NCBI RefSeq assembly: GCF_025971955.1
Contig: NZ_JAPDMX010000028.1
Coordinates: 310,001-374,000 of the forward strand
Source of the DNA: Shewanella subflava
Lineage (GTDB): Bacteria > Pseudomonadota > Gammaproteobacteria > Enterobacterales > Shewanellaceae
Direction: 5' to 3'
Length of the DNA: 64,000 nt
Shown: piece after piece, positions 1 through 9,308 of the stretch
Layout of the letters: each line of letters begins with the position of its first letter
Numbering within the stretch: position 1 is the stretch's first letter
Translations under genes and position numbers: made by a program
Notes under the pieces: generated by a model
Databases searched by the model: none
The model's input: the letters and a program-made list of their open reading frames with translations, nothing else
Told to the model about the DNA's origin: nothing

Positions 1-1070
1 GCTTCGATACGACGGTTTTGCTTATGCGCTTCAGGAGTGTTGCCTTGAGCGATAGGCTTAGTGATACCATAACCAACAGACTTGATGCGGTTGCTGCTAA
101 TACCATATTTGTTTTCTAAAACCTGTGCAACAGAGTTAGCACGACGCTCAGAAAGTGTCATATTGTATGCTGGTTTACCAACATTTGAAGCATGACCTTC
201 AATGATCACTGTGTGTTCTGGATTTTTCTTCATGTAGTTTGCTAATTTTTCGATATCAGCATATGAAGATTGATTGATCACAGCAGAGTTGTTAGCAAAT
301 AAAAGGCCACCTAAGTCATGCTTAGTTGTTGCCATTTCATATACAGTACAACCAGTTGCATCAACTTTGTGGTCGCTTGGTGTGTTAGGGCATTTGTCTA
401 AACGATCAACAACACCGTCGTTGTCTGAATCAACATCAGCAGCTACAGCAACAACAGGAGCAGCAACGGCTGTAGGAGCGGCTGAACCAAAGCGGTAGCT
501 TAATTCAAGACCCCAGTAGTTGCTTTCCATTGAAAGTGTGTTCCACTTTTCTTCGTCTAAGTTTTCATAACGACGGTATTTAGCCGCTAACTTTAAGTTG
601 TCAGTGAAGTTGTAACCGATACCAGCGCCAACATATGGTGCAACACCACTGTCGCTGTAGTATTCAGTGTTCCATTGTTTTTTGTTAGAGATTAGGTAGT
701 TCATTGCACCAGCTTCTGCTGATAAAGACCATTTGTCAGCAAATGGGTAAAATGCAACTAAACCTAAATTCATGCCACGAGCACCAACATCATTTAACTT
801 GTTGCTGTAGTCAGTCCATTCTGCACGGCCTAGGTCTCGGTAACCTAATTCCACACCGAAATAATCATTGAATAAGTAACCGCCGAAAACATCCCATGCA
901 TACGGATCATCTTCGCCACATACTTTCATGGTTTTTTGGTCACAGTTTGGCTCGTAGTTGTTTACGCCTAAACCGCCACCAACATACCAAGGAGTCATTC
1001 CTTCTGCTGCAGATGCTGCAAAAGGTAACATAGAGGTGAGTAATACTACTTTTAATGTGTTCTTCATCAT
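1..1070 (-). CDS. OmpA family outer membrane protein (C-terminus beyond the window)
   Basis: The gene begins at the ATG at 1070 (MMKNTLKVV, with a second in-frame ATG just after) and runs off the left edge, so about 356 residues are visible. A Sec signal peptide ends near AASAAEG. An eight-stranded OmpA-type beta-barrel follows to about residue 185 (many aromatic/glycine strands, ending in LELSYRFG). Next comes an acidic linker DSDNDGVVDRLDKCPNTP, a thrombospondin type 3 calcium-binding repeat. The last visible part is the periplasmic OmpA/MotB peptidoglycan-binding domain, with the signature LSERRANSVAQVL. It should tether the outer membrane to the cell wall and is similar to OprF-like porins. 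The 5' leader carries a 9-bp perfect hairpin. Family certain; exact orthologue not assigned. Confidence 0.93.
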   Translation of the reverse strand, partial: MMKNTLKVVLLTSMLPFAASAAEGMTPWYVGGGLGVNNYEPNCDQKTMKVCGEDDPYAWDVFGGYLFNDYFGVELGYRDLGRAEWTDYSNKLNDVGARGMNLGLVAFYPFADKWSLSAEAGAMNYLISNKKQWNTEYYSDSGVAPYVGAGIGYNFTDNLKLAAKYRRYENLDEEKWNTLSMESNYWGLELSYRFGSAAPTAVAAPVVAVAADVDSDNDGVVDRLDKCPNTPSDHKVDATGCTVYEMATTKHDLGGLLFANNSAVINQSSYADIEKLANYMKKNPEHTVIIEGHASNVGKPAYNMTLSERRANSVAQVLENKYGISSNRIKSVGYGITKPIAQGNTPEAHKQNRRIE

Positions 1071-1448
1071 TTATAAGTCCATTGTTATTTTTACTTCACC
1101 AACACACATGTTTTGAGTTTGTTGTAAACATGTGCAGCTGACACTTGAGAGGTGAATCCGTTATGTTTTAGCCAGCGGCGTAATTATCGTTGCTAATTGA
1201 GTGATTTGCCATAGTAAAAATGATTAATTTATGTTTAATGCCAAAATAAACTTAGAAATAGAGTATTGACACCATCAAAATATTTTACATTTGGGTGTAT
1301 AAATGGAGGTTATGTTTATAAATTGTTAATGATTTGCGGGTGAATATTTTTCTATTAAATGAACCCAAATAAAAATGCGCCCATGGGACGCATTTCTATC
1401 TTATGGTGCATTATTTAGCTGCGCTTTAATTAACGCACAATCCAATGC
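1071..1448. other. Intergenic region between the OmpA-like gene and xfp
   Basis: No gene seen. It holds the 5' leader and presumed promoter of the OmpA-like gene (minus strand). A perfect 9-bp inverted repeat, CACATGTTT/AAACATGTG (1105-1113 and 1126-1134), would form a hairpin about 35 nt ahead of its start codon. At the other end lies the xfp terminator. The middle is AT-rich with no clear motif. Confidence 0.6.
1366..1395 (-). terminator. Rho-independent terminator of xfp
   Basis: On the minus strand AAATGCG (1395-1389) pairs with CGCATTT (1379-1373) around a 9-nt loop, followed by a T-rich tract (TTTTTATTT). It lies about 55 bp past the xfp stop codon. Confidence 0.8.
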
Positions 1449-3815
1449 TTATCGAGTCCATATCCAGTTTTCGATTTCTTCTGGGTCAACACCATTGGCT
1501 TTGATGTAGTTCTTGTGATCAACCAATCGCTGCAGCATATCAGTCGTAATACGCACATGTTGGGTTTCGTCAATCACGCCTTGCTGGAACAACTTGTAGG
1601 CCATATCAATGACTAAATGATAACGAGAAGTTCCGTTTCGTACGCCCATATCGAATGGTGTTGTGGTTGAACCTTCTTCTTCATAACCTTTAATACGGAA
1701 ACGACGGTTACCTTTATAATCAAATACTAGCTTTTTGATAGTGTTTGGATAGCCATGGTAGTTAAATACTACGCCTTTATCTTCAGTAAAGATTTCATCC
1801 ATCATCCAAGGCTTGCTCTGGAATTTAAGACTACCTAGACCGCTGCTATGAAGTTCTGACACACTCACAAAGCGGATTCGAACTCTAGGTAGGATTTCAC
1901 GGATCAACACCAGTGAAGCCATACACTCTTGAGTGGCATAATCACCACAACCAGCAAGAACCACGTCTGGGTTTTCATCAGATGCAAAATCCCACACCAT
2001 AATGCCATCTTTAGCCTGCTTACGTGCTTCTTCCAATGATAACCATTGTGGCAGTGATTTTTTACCTGCAACGATAATGTTTAATTTATCACGATCGCTA
2101 AAGGCGCGTTCTGTATAAACTAGCGTGCTGTTGGCATCTGCAGGTAAATAAGCAGAAATAATATTTGGATGTTTTTCTAACATTGCCCCCAAGAATGACG
2201 GATTCTGATGGGAGTAGCCATTGTGATCTTGACGTTCCAGCAGTGAAGATAATACTACGTTACACGCAGGAATAGGCTTACGGAAATGTATGTCTTGACT
2301 AGCATGTACATATTTACAATATTGGTCAGCCATTGATGACACAACTTGAGAGAAAGCCTCATAAGTTGGGAACATGCCATGACGACCTGTTACAGTGTAA
2401 CCGTGTAACATACCGAAAAGTAAGTTTTCAGATAGCAATTCGATCACTCGTCCATCACGAGACATATCTTCGTCCCAACTTTCAATAGGCCATTGCCAGG
2501 CACGATCGGTTTCTTCAAACACAGCTTGTAATTGGTTTGAATAGGTTTCATCAGGGCTAAAAATGCGTAGATTACGTTGATCACGGTTCAGTTTGAAGGC
2601 ATCACGCATCCATTGGCCCATTTTCAACATAGAGTAACCACGTTGACCGCGAGGTGTTTCAGGACCATAGCCCAGTTTAGCCAGATCAGGATTGGCTAAT
2701 GCACGGACCACTTCACCGCCGTAGCTAAGACGTTGACGGCCACAACATAAATCTTTTGGTGGGATAAGGGATAAAATATCTTTATCAAATATGAGTTCAC
2801 CAGATGCAGTTGTTTGCACTAATTCATCAAACTTATAGCTTGCTAGCCATTGATCAAGCGCCTCTAAATGGCCTTTGTCGGTAGCACAGTTGTTGACGAT
2901 AACTTGATGCGATTCGCAGTTCCCTTCGAGCTTCTTACCTGCGTATTCTGATGTGCCGGTCCAACCTTTGGCTGTTCTCATCAAAATGACCGGCCAACGT
3001 GGCTTAACCACATCTTCGCCAGAACGAGCACGGCGCTGAATATCGGTGATCATGTCATATGATAAATCCATTGCTGCTGTCATCTGTTCGTAGATGTCAG
3101 TGTCAAGTTCATCATCAACAATAATTGGATGGTAACCCAGACCACGGAATTCTAAATCAAGTTCTTCATGACTCATTCGACCCATGCGAGTAGGACCTGA
3201 AATTTTATAGCCATTGATGTGCACGATAGGTAATACCGCACCATTATTGGCTGGAGACACTAACCGGTTAGCATACCAAGATGCTGCCAGTGGTCCTGTT
3301 TCTGCTTCACCGTCACCGATTAAACAGGTTGCAATAAGATTAGGGTTATCAAGAACAGAGCCCCAGGCAACGGATAATGAATAACCTAGCTCACCACCTT
3401 CTAAAATTTGCCCCGGTGCTTCTGGATTAGCGTGCGATGGGTAACCGTAAGCTGCTGAGAATTTTTTACAGATATCTTCGATACCCGTTTCTGTTAAAGG
3501 AATTGTCTCAGGGTAGAAATGGCTTAATGAACCTTCCATAAATAAGTTAGCTTGCACAGCAGGGAAACCATGGCCTGGGCCAACAAGATAAATGAATTCA
3601 CGGTTATGTTTAACGATAAGACGGTTTACATTGGCATAAACAAAATTGATACCTGGGCATGTTCCCCAGTGACCTAATAATCTTGGCTTAATATCGGTAT
3701 GCTCAAGCTTGCGTTTGTACAATACGTTTTGCTTTAGATAAATTTGTGAAGTGGCAAGAAAGTTGGTCGCTCTCACATACTTTTTCAGAGCAATAATTTC
3801 ATTAGCAGTTGTCAT
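1449..3815 (-). CDS. xfp: Phosphoketolase (xylulose-5-phosphate/fructose-6-phosphate)
   Basis: Thiamine-diphosphate enzyme that splits xylulose-5-P (and often fructose-6-P) with phosphate into acetyl-phosphate plus glyceraldehyde-3-P (or erythrose-4-P); cytoplasmic. Seen: the phosphoketolase signature GHWGTCPGINFVYAN, then GPGHGFPAVQANLF, and the ThDP/metal motif LIGDGEAETGP with its downstream Asn. The length of 788 residues is normal for the family. I chose the ATG at 3815 (MTTANEIIALKKY) because GAGG sits 5 nt before it; an in-frame ATG 27 nt upstream lacks such a site. In many bacteria xfp is paired with acetate kinase, but here it is monocistronic, with its own terminator and a symporter diverging from it. 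The acetyl-phosphate would have to be used by ackA/pta elsewhere. Confidence 0.96.
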   Translation of the reverse strand: MTTANEIIALKKYVRATNFLATSQIYLKQNVLYKRKLEHTDIKPRLLGHWGTCPGINFVYANVNRLIVKHNREFIYLVGPGHGFPAVQANLFMEGSLSHFYPETIPLTETGIEDICKKFSAAYGYPSHANPEAPGQILEGGELGYSLSVAWGSVLDNPNLIATCLIGDGEAETGPLAASWYANRLVSPANNGAVLPIVHINGYKISGPTRMGRMSHEELDLEFRGLGYHPIIVDDELDTDIYEQMTAAMDLSYDMITDIQRRARSGEDVVKPRWPVILMRTAKGWTGTSEYAGKKLEGNCESHQVIVNNCATDKGHLEALDQWLASYKFDELVQTTASGELIFDKDILSLIPPKDLCCGRQRLSYGGEVVRALANPDLAKLGYGPETPRGQRGYSMLKMGQWMRDAFKLNRDQRNLRIFSPDETYSNQLQAVFEETDRAWQWPIESWDEDMSRDGRVIELLSENLLFGMLHGYTVTGRHGMFPTYEAFSQVVSSMADQYCKYVHASQDIHFRKPIPACNVVLSSLLERQDHNGYSHQNPSFLGAMLEKHPNIISAYLPADANSTLVYTERAFSDRDKLNIIVAGKKSLPQWLSLEEARKQAKDGIMVWDFASDENPDVVLAGCGDYATQECMASLVLIREILPRVRIRFVSVSELHSSGLGSLKFQSKPWMMDEIFTEDKGVVFNYHGYPNTIKKLVFDYKGNRRFRIKGYEEEGSTTTPFDMGVRNGTSRYHLVIDMAYKLFQQGVIDETQHVRITTDMLQRLVDHKNYIKANGVDPEEIENWIWTR

Positions 3816-4301
3816 AGTGGCCTCATACATCGTGAAATACAAAATACTTAGTCTTAATTTAAGAACACTGTATTCTTATTTTGTGGTTAATAATGTGTGG
3901 TGGTTCAAACTTTTGCTAATCAGGTAGGGTGAAAAATAACCAATGTTGTTTTTGAAGTGTTAATGGCTTTAATTTTGAGCGGTTTGTTAGGTTGTCTATT
4001 TGTTATGCTGACGGAGGCTAAATGTTTTTTTGCGATCCGCTTATCAAGAACAGTTTGACAGCTCATGATAATTTGCACTTGTTACAAATATGCAATCAAC
4101 ACAGAAATTTCAGTTTTGTAGCGTAAACTAAATTAGAGTTACTTTGTTGAATGAGTATAATGAAGCCAGTTAAATAACGGGTTATCACTCAGTTATTGCA
4201 TTAAATCTATAATAATCAAATAACTAAGATATTTTTATTTTGTCATTGCTGATGTTTAGGTTGCACAAAATAAAGCTATCCCAAAGGAATAGACAAGCAT
4301 T
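3816..4301. other. Divergent intergenic region xfp / alanine symporter
   Basis: About 490 bp, AT-rich, and it should contain both divergent promoters. I looked for a glycine riboswitch, which often precedes AGCS symporters, and saw no recognisable core. No ORF with a ribosome-binding site was found. Confidence 0.5.
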
Positions 4302-5744
4302 ATGGCAATGTTAGAGACGATCGTTAATTATTTAAATGCCCTCTTATGGGGTAAGTTATTAGTCTACGGGCTAGTGGGTGCAGGGTTATATTTCACCATT
4401 AGACTGGGTTTTATTCAGTTTAGTCAGTTTGGTCATGGTCTTAAGTTACTGTCTATTAGTCGTCGACCAGGCAAAAATGGTTTGTCATCTTTTCAAGTAT
4501 TTTGTACCAGTATGGCAGCGCGTGTCGGTGCGGGTAATATGGCTGGTGTGGCCTTCGCGATAGGTGTTGCAGGGCCTGGAGCTGTTTTTTGGATGTGGGC
4601 TATTGCCGTTTTAGGTATGGCCACAGCAATGATTGAGTCTACACTCGCTCAAGTTTATAAAGTGAAAGATGTCGATGGCCAATATCGCGGCGGCCCGTCT
4701 TACTATATGGAGAAAGGGTTAGGGCAGCGTTGGATGGGAATTTTATTCTCTGTTCTACTGATAATCTGTTTTGGTTTAGTCTTTAATGCTGTACAAGCGA
4801 ATACCATCGCAGGGGCGATGACGACAGTATTTGATTTCAATCCGCTTTATGTCGGACTTGGGATCACCGCCTTTAGTGGTGTCGTTATCATGGGCGGCTT
4901 AAAGAAAGTGGCTAAGGTGTCTGAGTTTATCGTGCCAGTAATGGCACTGGCTTATATATTGATGGCATTAGTCGTTGTTTTGATGAATGTCACCGAACTG
5001 CCAAGTGTGTTTATGCTGGTTATCAACAGTGCTTTTGGTTGGCATGAAGCCGCTGGTGGCGCAATTGCTTATAGTGTTTCCCAGGCCATGCAAGCTGGTA
5101 TCGCACGGGGTTTGTTTTCAAATGAAGCCGGTATGGGCAGTGCGGCAAATATTGCAGCCAGTGCATCACCTAATCCAAATCATCCTGCATCACAGGGGTA
5201 TATTCAAATGATGGGGGTATTTTTCGATACCATCGTGATTTGTACTGCTACTGCGGCAATCATTTTACTGTCAGGCGATGCAGCAGGCAGTGGTGAGGGT
5301 ATTGGCATGACAATCAATGCATTATCTTCACATGTCGGCAGTTGGGGTGGCGGATTTATTGCTGCGGCAATTTTGCTATTTTGCTTTACCTCGATTATTG
5401 CAAATTACTCATATGCAGAAACCAATGTGATGTTTTTATCTGGTAACAGTAAAAAGGCGTTACCGATTTTTAGATTGATTGTTTTAGGCATGGTGATGTT
5501 TGGTGCCATGGCTAAAATTGGCCTAGTGTGGGACTTAGCTGACGTATCGATGGGCTTAATGGCCTTGGTGAATATTGTCGCAATTTTATTACTGTCTGGT
5601 TTGGCTATTCGTGTCATCAATGATTATCGTGAGCAAGTTAACGCAGGTAAAGATCCTGTATTTGAGACCAGTAAGTTTCCTGAATTAGCAGATCAATTAG
5701 AAGACAAAATTTGGCCTGATGGTTCTGCAAAACATAAACGATAG
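4302..5744 (+). CDS. Alanine/glycine:cation symporter (AGCS family)
   Basis: Inner-membrane sodium-coupled importer of alanine and/or glycine. The 480-residue chain is almost entirely hydrophobic, with roughly ten or eleven membrane segments. It carries the family-typical block ARVGAGNMAGVAFAIGVAGPGAVFWMW near residues 70-95 and QAGIARGLFSNEAGMGSAANIAA near 265-290. The start at 4302 has AAGGA about 13 nt upstream, somewhat far; an ATG two codons later is possible. Single-gene unit closed by a strong terminator. Substrate preference cannot be read from the sequence. Confidence 0.92.
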   Translation: MAMLETIVNYLNALLWGKLLVYGLVGAGLYFTIRLGFIQFSQFGHGLKLLSISRRPGKNGLSSFQVFCTSMAARVGAGNMAGVAFAIGVAGPGAVFWMWAIAVLGMATAMIESTLAQVYKVKDVDGQYRGGPSYYMEKGLGQRWMGILFSVLLIICFGLVFNAVQANTIAGAMTTVFDFNPLYVGLGITAFSGVVIMGGLKKVAKVSEFIVPVMALAYILMALVVVLMNVTELPSVFMLVINSAFGWHEAAGGAIAYSVSQAMQAGIARGLFSNEAGMGSAANIAASASPNPNHPASQGYIQMMGVFFDTIVICTATAAIILLSGDAAGSGEGIGMTINALSSHVGSWGGGFIAAAILLFCFTSIIANYSYAETNVMFLSGNSKKALPIFRLIVLGMVMFGAMAKIGLVWDLADVSMGLMALVNIVAILLLSGLAIRVINDYREQVNAGKDPVFETSKFPELADQLEDKIWPDGSAKHKR

Positions 5745-5790
5745 ATAGTAGAACGATATAATGCATTGAAAATGTGCGTTAGGGTAATCG

Positions 5791-5826
5791 AAAAAACCAT
5801 GCTGATTTAGCATGGTTTTTTTATTT
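5791..5826 (+). terminator. Rho-independent terminator of the symporter gene
   Basis: AACCATGCT pairs with AGCATGGTT around GATTT and is followed by a long T run, about 45 bp past the stop codon. Confidence 0.9.
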
Positions 5827-5868
5827 TAGTCACGTATCATGATTCTAATTAAGACAGAGGAGTAAACT

Positions 5869-6645
5869 ATGCTGGTTTTAGTATCGCCCGCCAAAACATT
5901 AGACTTTGAAAATCCCCCAGCGACGAAAACATTCACTCAGCCAACATTATTATCTTACAGTGAATCACTTATTAAGGTGTGTCGTGAGCTTTCGCCCGTT
6001 GATATTGCTAGTTTGATGAAGGTCAGTGATAAAATAGCGGGCTTAAATGCTGCCCGATTTGCACAGTGGCAGCCCAACTTTACTCCCGATAACGCCAAAC
6101 AAGCTATTTTTGCTTTTAGGGGGGATGTGTATACTGGTTTTGATGCAGATAGCTTATCTGAAATACAAATTGAGTCAGCGCAGCAACATTTACGCATATT
6201 ATCTGGGTTATATGGACTACTTAAACCGTTAGATTTAATGCAACCATATCGCCTTGAAATGGGCACAAAGCTTGCTAATCCTCAAGGAAGTAATCTCTAT
6301 GCCTTTTGGGGCGATACCATTACTAAAGAGATCAATAATGCATTACAAGCGCAAGGTGATGACATTATTATTAATTTAGCTTCTAACGAGTATTTTAAGT
6401 CGGTAAAAGTAAAACAGCTTAACGGCCAGCTAATCACGCCAGTGTTTAAAGATTGTAAGAATGGACAGTATAAAGTTATCAGTTTCTATGCCAAAAAAGC
6501 CCGTGGTTTGATGGCAAGGTATTTGATTGATAAGCAACCTAAAAATTTATCAGCATTACTTGAATTTGACCTTGAAGGCTACTTTTATTCTCCGGAGCAA
6601 TCAACCGCTAATAGCCCGGTGTTTTTACGCCAAGAGCAAATTTAG
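5869..6645 (+). CDS. yaaA: YaaA family peroxide stress protein
   Basis: 258 residues beginning [14 protein letters not shown], with the family-typical [12 protein letters not shown] segment near residues 205-218 and the usual YaaA length. In E. coli YaaA lowers free intracellular iron during hydrogen peroxide stress and has a DNA-binding fold; that role is carried over from the family. A strong GAGGAG lies 7 nt before the ATG. The gene stands alone between two terminators. Confidence 0.95.
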   Translation: MLVLVSPAKTLDFENPPATKTFTQPTLLSYSESLIKVCRELSPVDIASLMKVSDKIAGLNAARFAQWQPNFTPDNAKQAIFAFRGDVYTGFDADSLSEIQIESAQQHLRILSGLYGLLKPLDLMQPYRLEMGTKLANPQGSNLYAFWGDTITKEINNALQAQGDDIIINLASNEYFKSVKVKQLNGQLITPVFKDCKNGQYKVISFYAKKARGLMARYLIDKQPKNLSALLEFDLEGYFYSPEQSTANSPVFLRQEQI

Positions 6646-6734
6646 CGCTTCGAAGCTTAAAGATGGTAAGTGATGGTGTAGATATTTTACCGTTTAAACC
6701 TGATCGCAGATGAAATTGCGCCTCATCAGTTAAT

Positions 6735-6766
6735 GTAAAAAAAGCCCTTAATCAGGGCTTTTTTAC
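6735..6766. terminator. Bidirectional terminator between yaaA and the M28 peptidase gene
   Basis: AAAAAAGCCCT and AGGGCTTTTTT pair around TAATC. Both strands end in T runs, so it can serve the two convergent genes. Confidence 0.92.
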
Positions 6767-6782
6767 CAACATGATATTGTCA

Positions 6783-8219
6783 TTATTTAGTTGACGCTAA
6801 CGGTCTTAAATCAATTTCAGATTGTGCCATCATATAAGCAAATTGCACATACGCAGCCACATTTTGCGCTAATGCTTTGGGATCAATTTTATCTAAGGTG
6901 TCATTAGGCGTGTGGTGGTAATCAAAATAATCGGTACCATCTTGTTTTAACGAGGCAACTGGTACGCCTAATCCCGGCATCATAGATACATCAGGGCCAC
7001 CGGATGCGTCGTTAGTGCCTAATGCAACACCGAATCGCGTCATTGCCGACACTTGGTGTTGAACTTGTTTAAAGCTGTTTGGTGCAACATTAAAGTCAAT
7101 TTGGTAAATCGGTCCAGCACCAAAATCAGACTCTGCGGCAATATAGTGTTTTTCCAGTTCATCGGCATGTTGCGCAGCATATGCTTTACCGCCGACTAAG
7201 CCCACTTCTTCAGCAGCATATAAAACAACTCTTACCGTACGCGCTGGCTTTTGCGGAAGGTCTTGAATCAATTTTGCAGCTGCAGTCACAATTGCGACGC
7301 CAGCACCATCATCAATTGCACCCGTGCCTTCATCCCAAGAGTCTAAATGTGCGCCTATTAGCACTATTTCGTCAGGTTTACTGCTGCCGGTCACTTCGGC
7401 GATGACATTATAGGATGTGGCGATGCCCAGATTTTCTGACGTCATGTTTAATGACATGACAATATTTGGATCGCGCTTAAGCATGCCATTTATCAATTCA
7501 GCATCAGGAATAGACATAGCTGCAGCAGGAATTTTGGGTACATCTTCTTCATATCGCATCATGCCAGTGTGCGCCATACGGTCGTGATCCGTACCAATTG
7601 ATCGAATAACGATAGCAACAGCACCTTTTTTAGCGGCTTCAACAGCACCTCTTGAACGCCCGCCCACAGTCACACCATAACCATTACCCTCTTTGTGGCG
7701 CTCAGTTTTATGGTCGATGAAAACGATTTTTCCTTCTACACGGCCCGGAGAAGCAAGCATAAGCTCTTCTAATGATTCAAATCTAACAATGGGCGCTTGA
7801 ATGCCTTTTATCGGTGTAGCGATGCTTCCGCCCAGTGCCGTAATCACTAAGGGTTGCTCATACGGGGCTATGATACTAGCACTTGCATGGCCGCGAGACC
7901 ACGCGGGTACTTGAACAGATTCTTTATAAACCTTGTCAAATCCCATTAACCATAATTTTTCCATGGCCCAATCAACTGCCATGATATCTTTGTCTGTACC
8001 AGCTAACCTTGGACCCACTTCTACGGTGAGTGATTCAACAATGTCATAGGCGGCATTAGAATTTAGGGCTTTTTGAGCAAGTTGCTGACTAATTATTGCG
8101 TCTTGCGAATTATTTATGACTAACTCAGGCATTTTTTGAACTGATGAGGGTGTCGATTGACAGCCTAATAATGCCATTGTAAATAAGGCGGTTAAGCTGA
8201 CGCGTGTGTAGTTTTTCAT
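6783..8219 (-). CDS. M28 family metallopeptidase, lipoprotein
   Basis: A 478-residue exported zinc aminopeptidase/carboxypeptidase. The N-terminus has a lipoprotein signal with lipobox LLGC (Cys20). A protease-associated domain inserts at about residues 110-250. The catalytic M28 domain shows HLDSWDEGTGAIDDGAG (His and bridging Asp), YAAEEVGLVGG (catalytic Glu pair), ESDFGAGP and the final His in DYHHTPNDT. This set and the order resemble plasma glutamate carboxypeptidase-like proteins. The start has AAGGA 5 nt upstream. It probably sits on an envelope membrane, digesting peptides in the periplasm. Peptide specificity is unknown. Confidence 0.93.
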   Translation of the reverse strand: MKNYTRVSLTALFTMALLGCQSTPSSVQKMPELVINNSQDAIISQQLAQKALNSNAAYDIVESLTVEVGPRLAGTDKDIMAVDWAMEKLWLMGFDKVYKESVQVPAWSRGHASASIIAPYEQPLVITALGGSIATPIKGIQAPIVRFESLEELMLASPGRVEGKIVFIDHKTERHKEGNGYGVTVGGRSRGAVEAAKKGAVAIVIRSIGTDHDRMAHTGMMRYEEDVPKIPAAAMSIPDAELINGMLKRDPNIVMSLNMTSENLGIATSYNVIAEVTGSSKPDEIVLIGAHLDSWDEGTGAIDDGAGVAIVTAAAKLIQDLPQKPARTVRVVLYAAEEVGLVGGKAYAAQHADELEKHYIAAESDFGAGPIYQIDFNVAPNSFKQVQHQVSAMTRFGVALGTNDASGGPDVSMMPGLGVPVASLKQDGTDYFDYHHTPNDTLDKIDPKALAQNVAAYVQFAYMMAQSEIDLRPLASTK

Positions 8220-8332
8220 GAGTTTCCTTCAAATATTCTAACTATGTCTCACTTTTTTAAACAATCTACCAAAAAGTGTGCTTCATGTCCCGACTCTATT
8301 TTTAAGGTGACGCTATATTAGGCTAAGGTTAG

Positions 8333-8650
8333 ATGAGGAGAGTATTTCGGGTGATGAATATAGAAAAAATGCAACAACAAGCCGATCATGCTGTTGTGTT
8401 ACTGAAGGCACTAGCAAACGAACGTAGATTGTTTATTTTATGCCACCTTTTGAATGATGGTGAAATGTGCGTTGGCGATATGAATAAAAAGCTAGGTTTG
8501 AGTCAGTCTGCGTTATCACAGCACCTTGCATGGTTAAGAAAGGACGACTTAGTGTGCACACGCAAAGAAGCGCAAACCGTTTATTACTCGTTAAAAAGTG
8601 ATGAAGTGAAAGCGTTAATTCAAGTGCTAAATAATATGTATTGTCACTAA
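8333..8650 (+). CDS. ArsR/SmtB-type transcriptional regulator, YgaV/BigR-like
   Basis: Small winged-helix regulator of about 100 residues (105 from this ATG, 98 from the ATG at 8354, which fits the length of relatives better; neither has a perfect ribosome-binding site). The HTH is around LGLSQSALSQHLAWLRKDDLV. There is no metal-binding CVCDL box. It has cysteines in LFILCHL, in GEMCVGD and at the end in NNMYCH, a layout like the sulfide/persulfide-responsive YgaV, BigR and SqrR branch. I therefore infer a thiol-based sensor rather than a metal sensor. No sulfur gene is adjacent, so its target is unknown. Confidence 0.85.
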   Translation: MRRVFRVMNIEKMQQQADHAVVLLKALANERRLFILCHLLNDGEMCVGDMNKKLGLSQSALSQHLAWLRKDDLVCTRKEAQTVYYSLKSDEVKALIQVLNNMYCH

Positions 8651-8665
8651 TATAACTTTATATTG

Positions 8666-8699
8666 AGCCTTAATCAGTAACCTGATTAAGGCTTTTTTA
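8666..8699 (+). terminator. Rho-independent terminator of the ArsR gene
   Basis: AGCCTTAATCAG pairs perfectly with CTGATTAAGGCT around a 3-4 nt loop and is followed by six T. Confidence 0.93.
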
Positions 8700-8739
8700 T
8701 TACATCAACCTAATCACTTATTTATTGTAATTTAGATAT

Positions 8740-8767
8740 AAAAAAACCGGCCTAAGCCGGTTTTTTA
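8740..8767 (-). terminator. Terminator of rpsT
   Basis: AAAAAACCGGC and GCCGGTTTTTT pair around CTAA. On the minus strand it lies 17 bp past the rpsT stop codon. It is symmetrical and could also stop leftover plus-strand transcription. Confidence 0.9.
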
Positions 8768-8783
8768 AAATTGATTACTAAAA

Positions 8784-9050
8784 TTAAGCAGCTAGTGCTT
8801 TGATTCTAGCATTCAAACGAGCCTTTTGACGACCTGCTTTATTCTTGTGAATAAGGCCTTTTGTCGCCATACGGTCAACGATTGGTTGTGCAACTGCGAA
8901 CGCTTCTGTAGCCGCTTTGTGGTCACCGCTCTTGATAGCAGCGATAACTTTTTTAACGTATGTACGTAACATAGAGCGACGGCTTGCATTATGCTGACGA
9001 CGCTTTTCAGACTGAAGCGCGCGCTTCTTTGCAGACTTGCTATTAGCCAA
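8784..9050 (-). CDS. rpsT: 30S ribosomal protein S20
   Basis: 88 residues, lysine/arginine rich, with the S20 hallmarks [20 protein letters not shown] and [16 protein letters not shown]. It binds 16S rRNA in the small subunit. The initiation codon is TTG, with GGAG 7 nt upstream. E. coli rpsT also uses TTG, where the weak start is part of translational autoregulation, so the same control is likely here. It diverges from murJ, a neighbourhood common in gammaproteobacteria. Confidence 0.98.
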   Translation of the reverse strand: MANSKSAKKRALQSEKRRQHNASRRSMLRTYVKKVIAAIKSGDHKAATEAFAVAQPIVDRMATKGLIHKNKAGRQKARLNARIKALAA

Positions 9051-9308
9051 GGTGCAACTCCTAAAAACTGGATTTGATACTTTTAAAGGCCGAGGAATAT
9101 GCCTGCTTTTTGTCGCTTTGTCAACGACAATGATTGAAATAGCATCATAAAGATAAAAATTTCAATCGAGCGTGCTTATCTTCAACCCACTCGTGTAATA
9201 TGTGGCGGCAATTCTAACAGCTCTTTCGCTTATGTGACAGGGCTTGGTTAGAATATTTGTGACAAATCCCATTAAATTTTGTGGGCAGGATGCGCTTCAG
9301 GGGGCCAA

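Noticed and set aside
3843..4301. Possible glycine riboswitch before the AGCS symporter
   Set aside because: Such riboswitches are common before this gene family, but I found no conserved core or paired aptamers in the leader.
9279..9308. Upstream TTG start for murJ
   Set aside because: It adds ten residues not seen in MurJ proteins, and the AGGGGG site fits the TTG at 9309 better.
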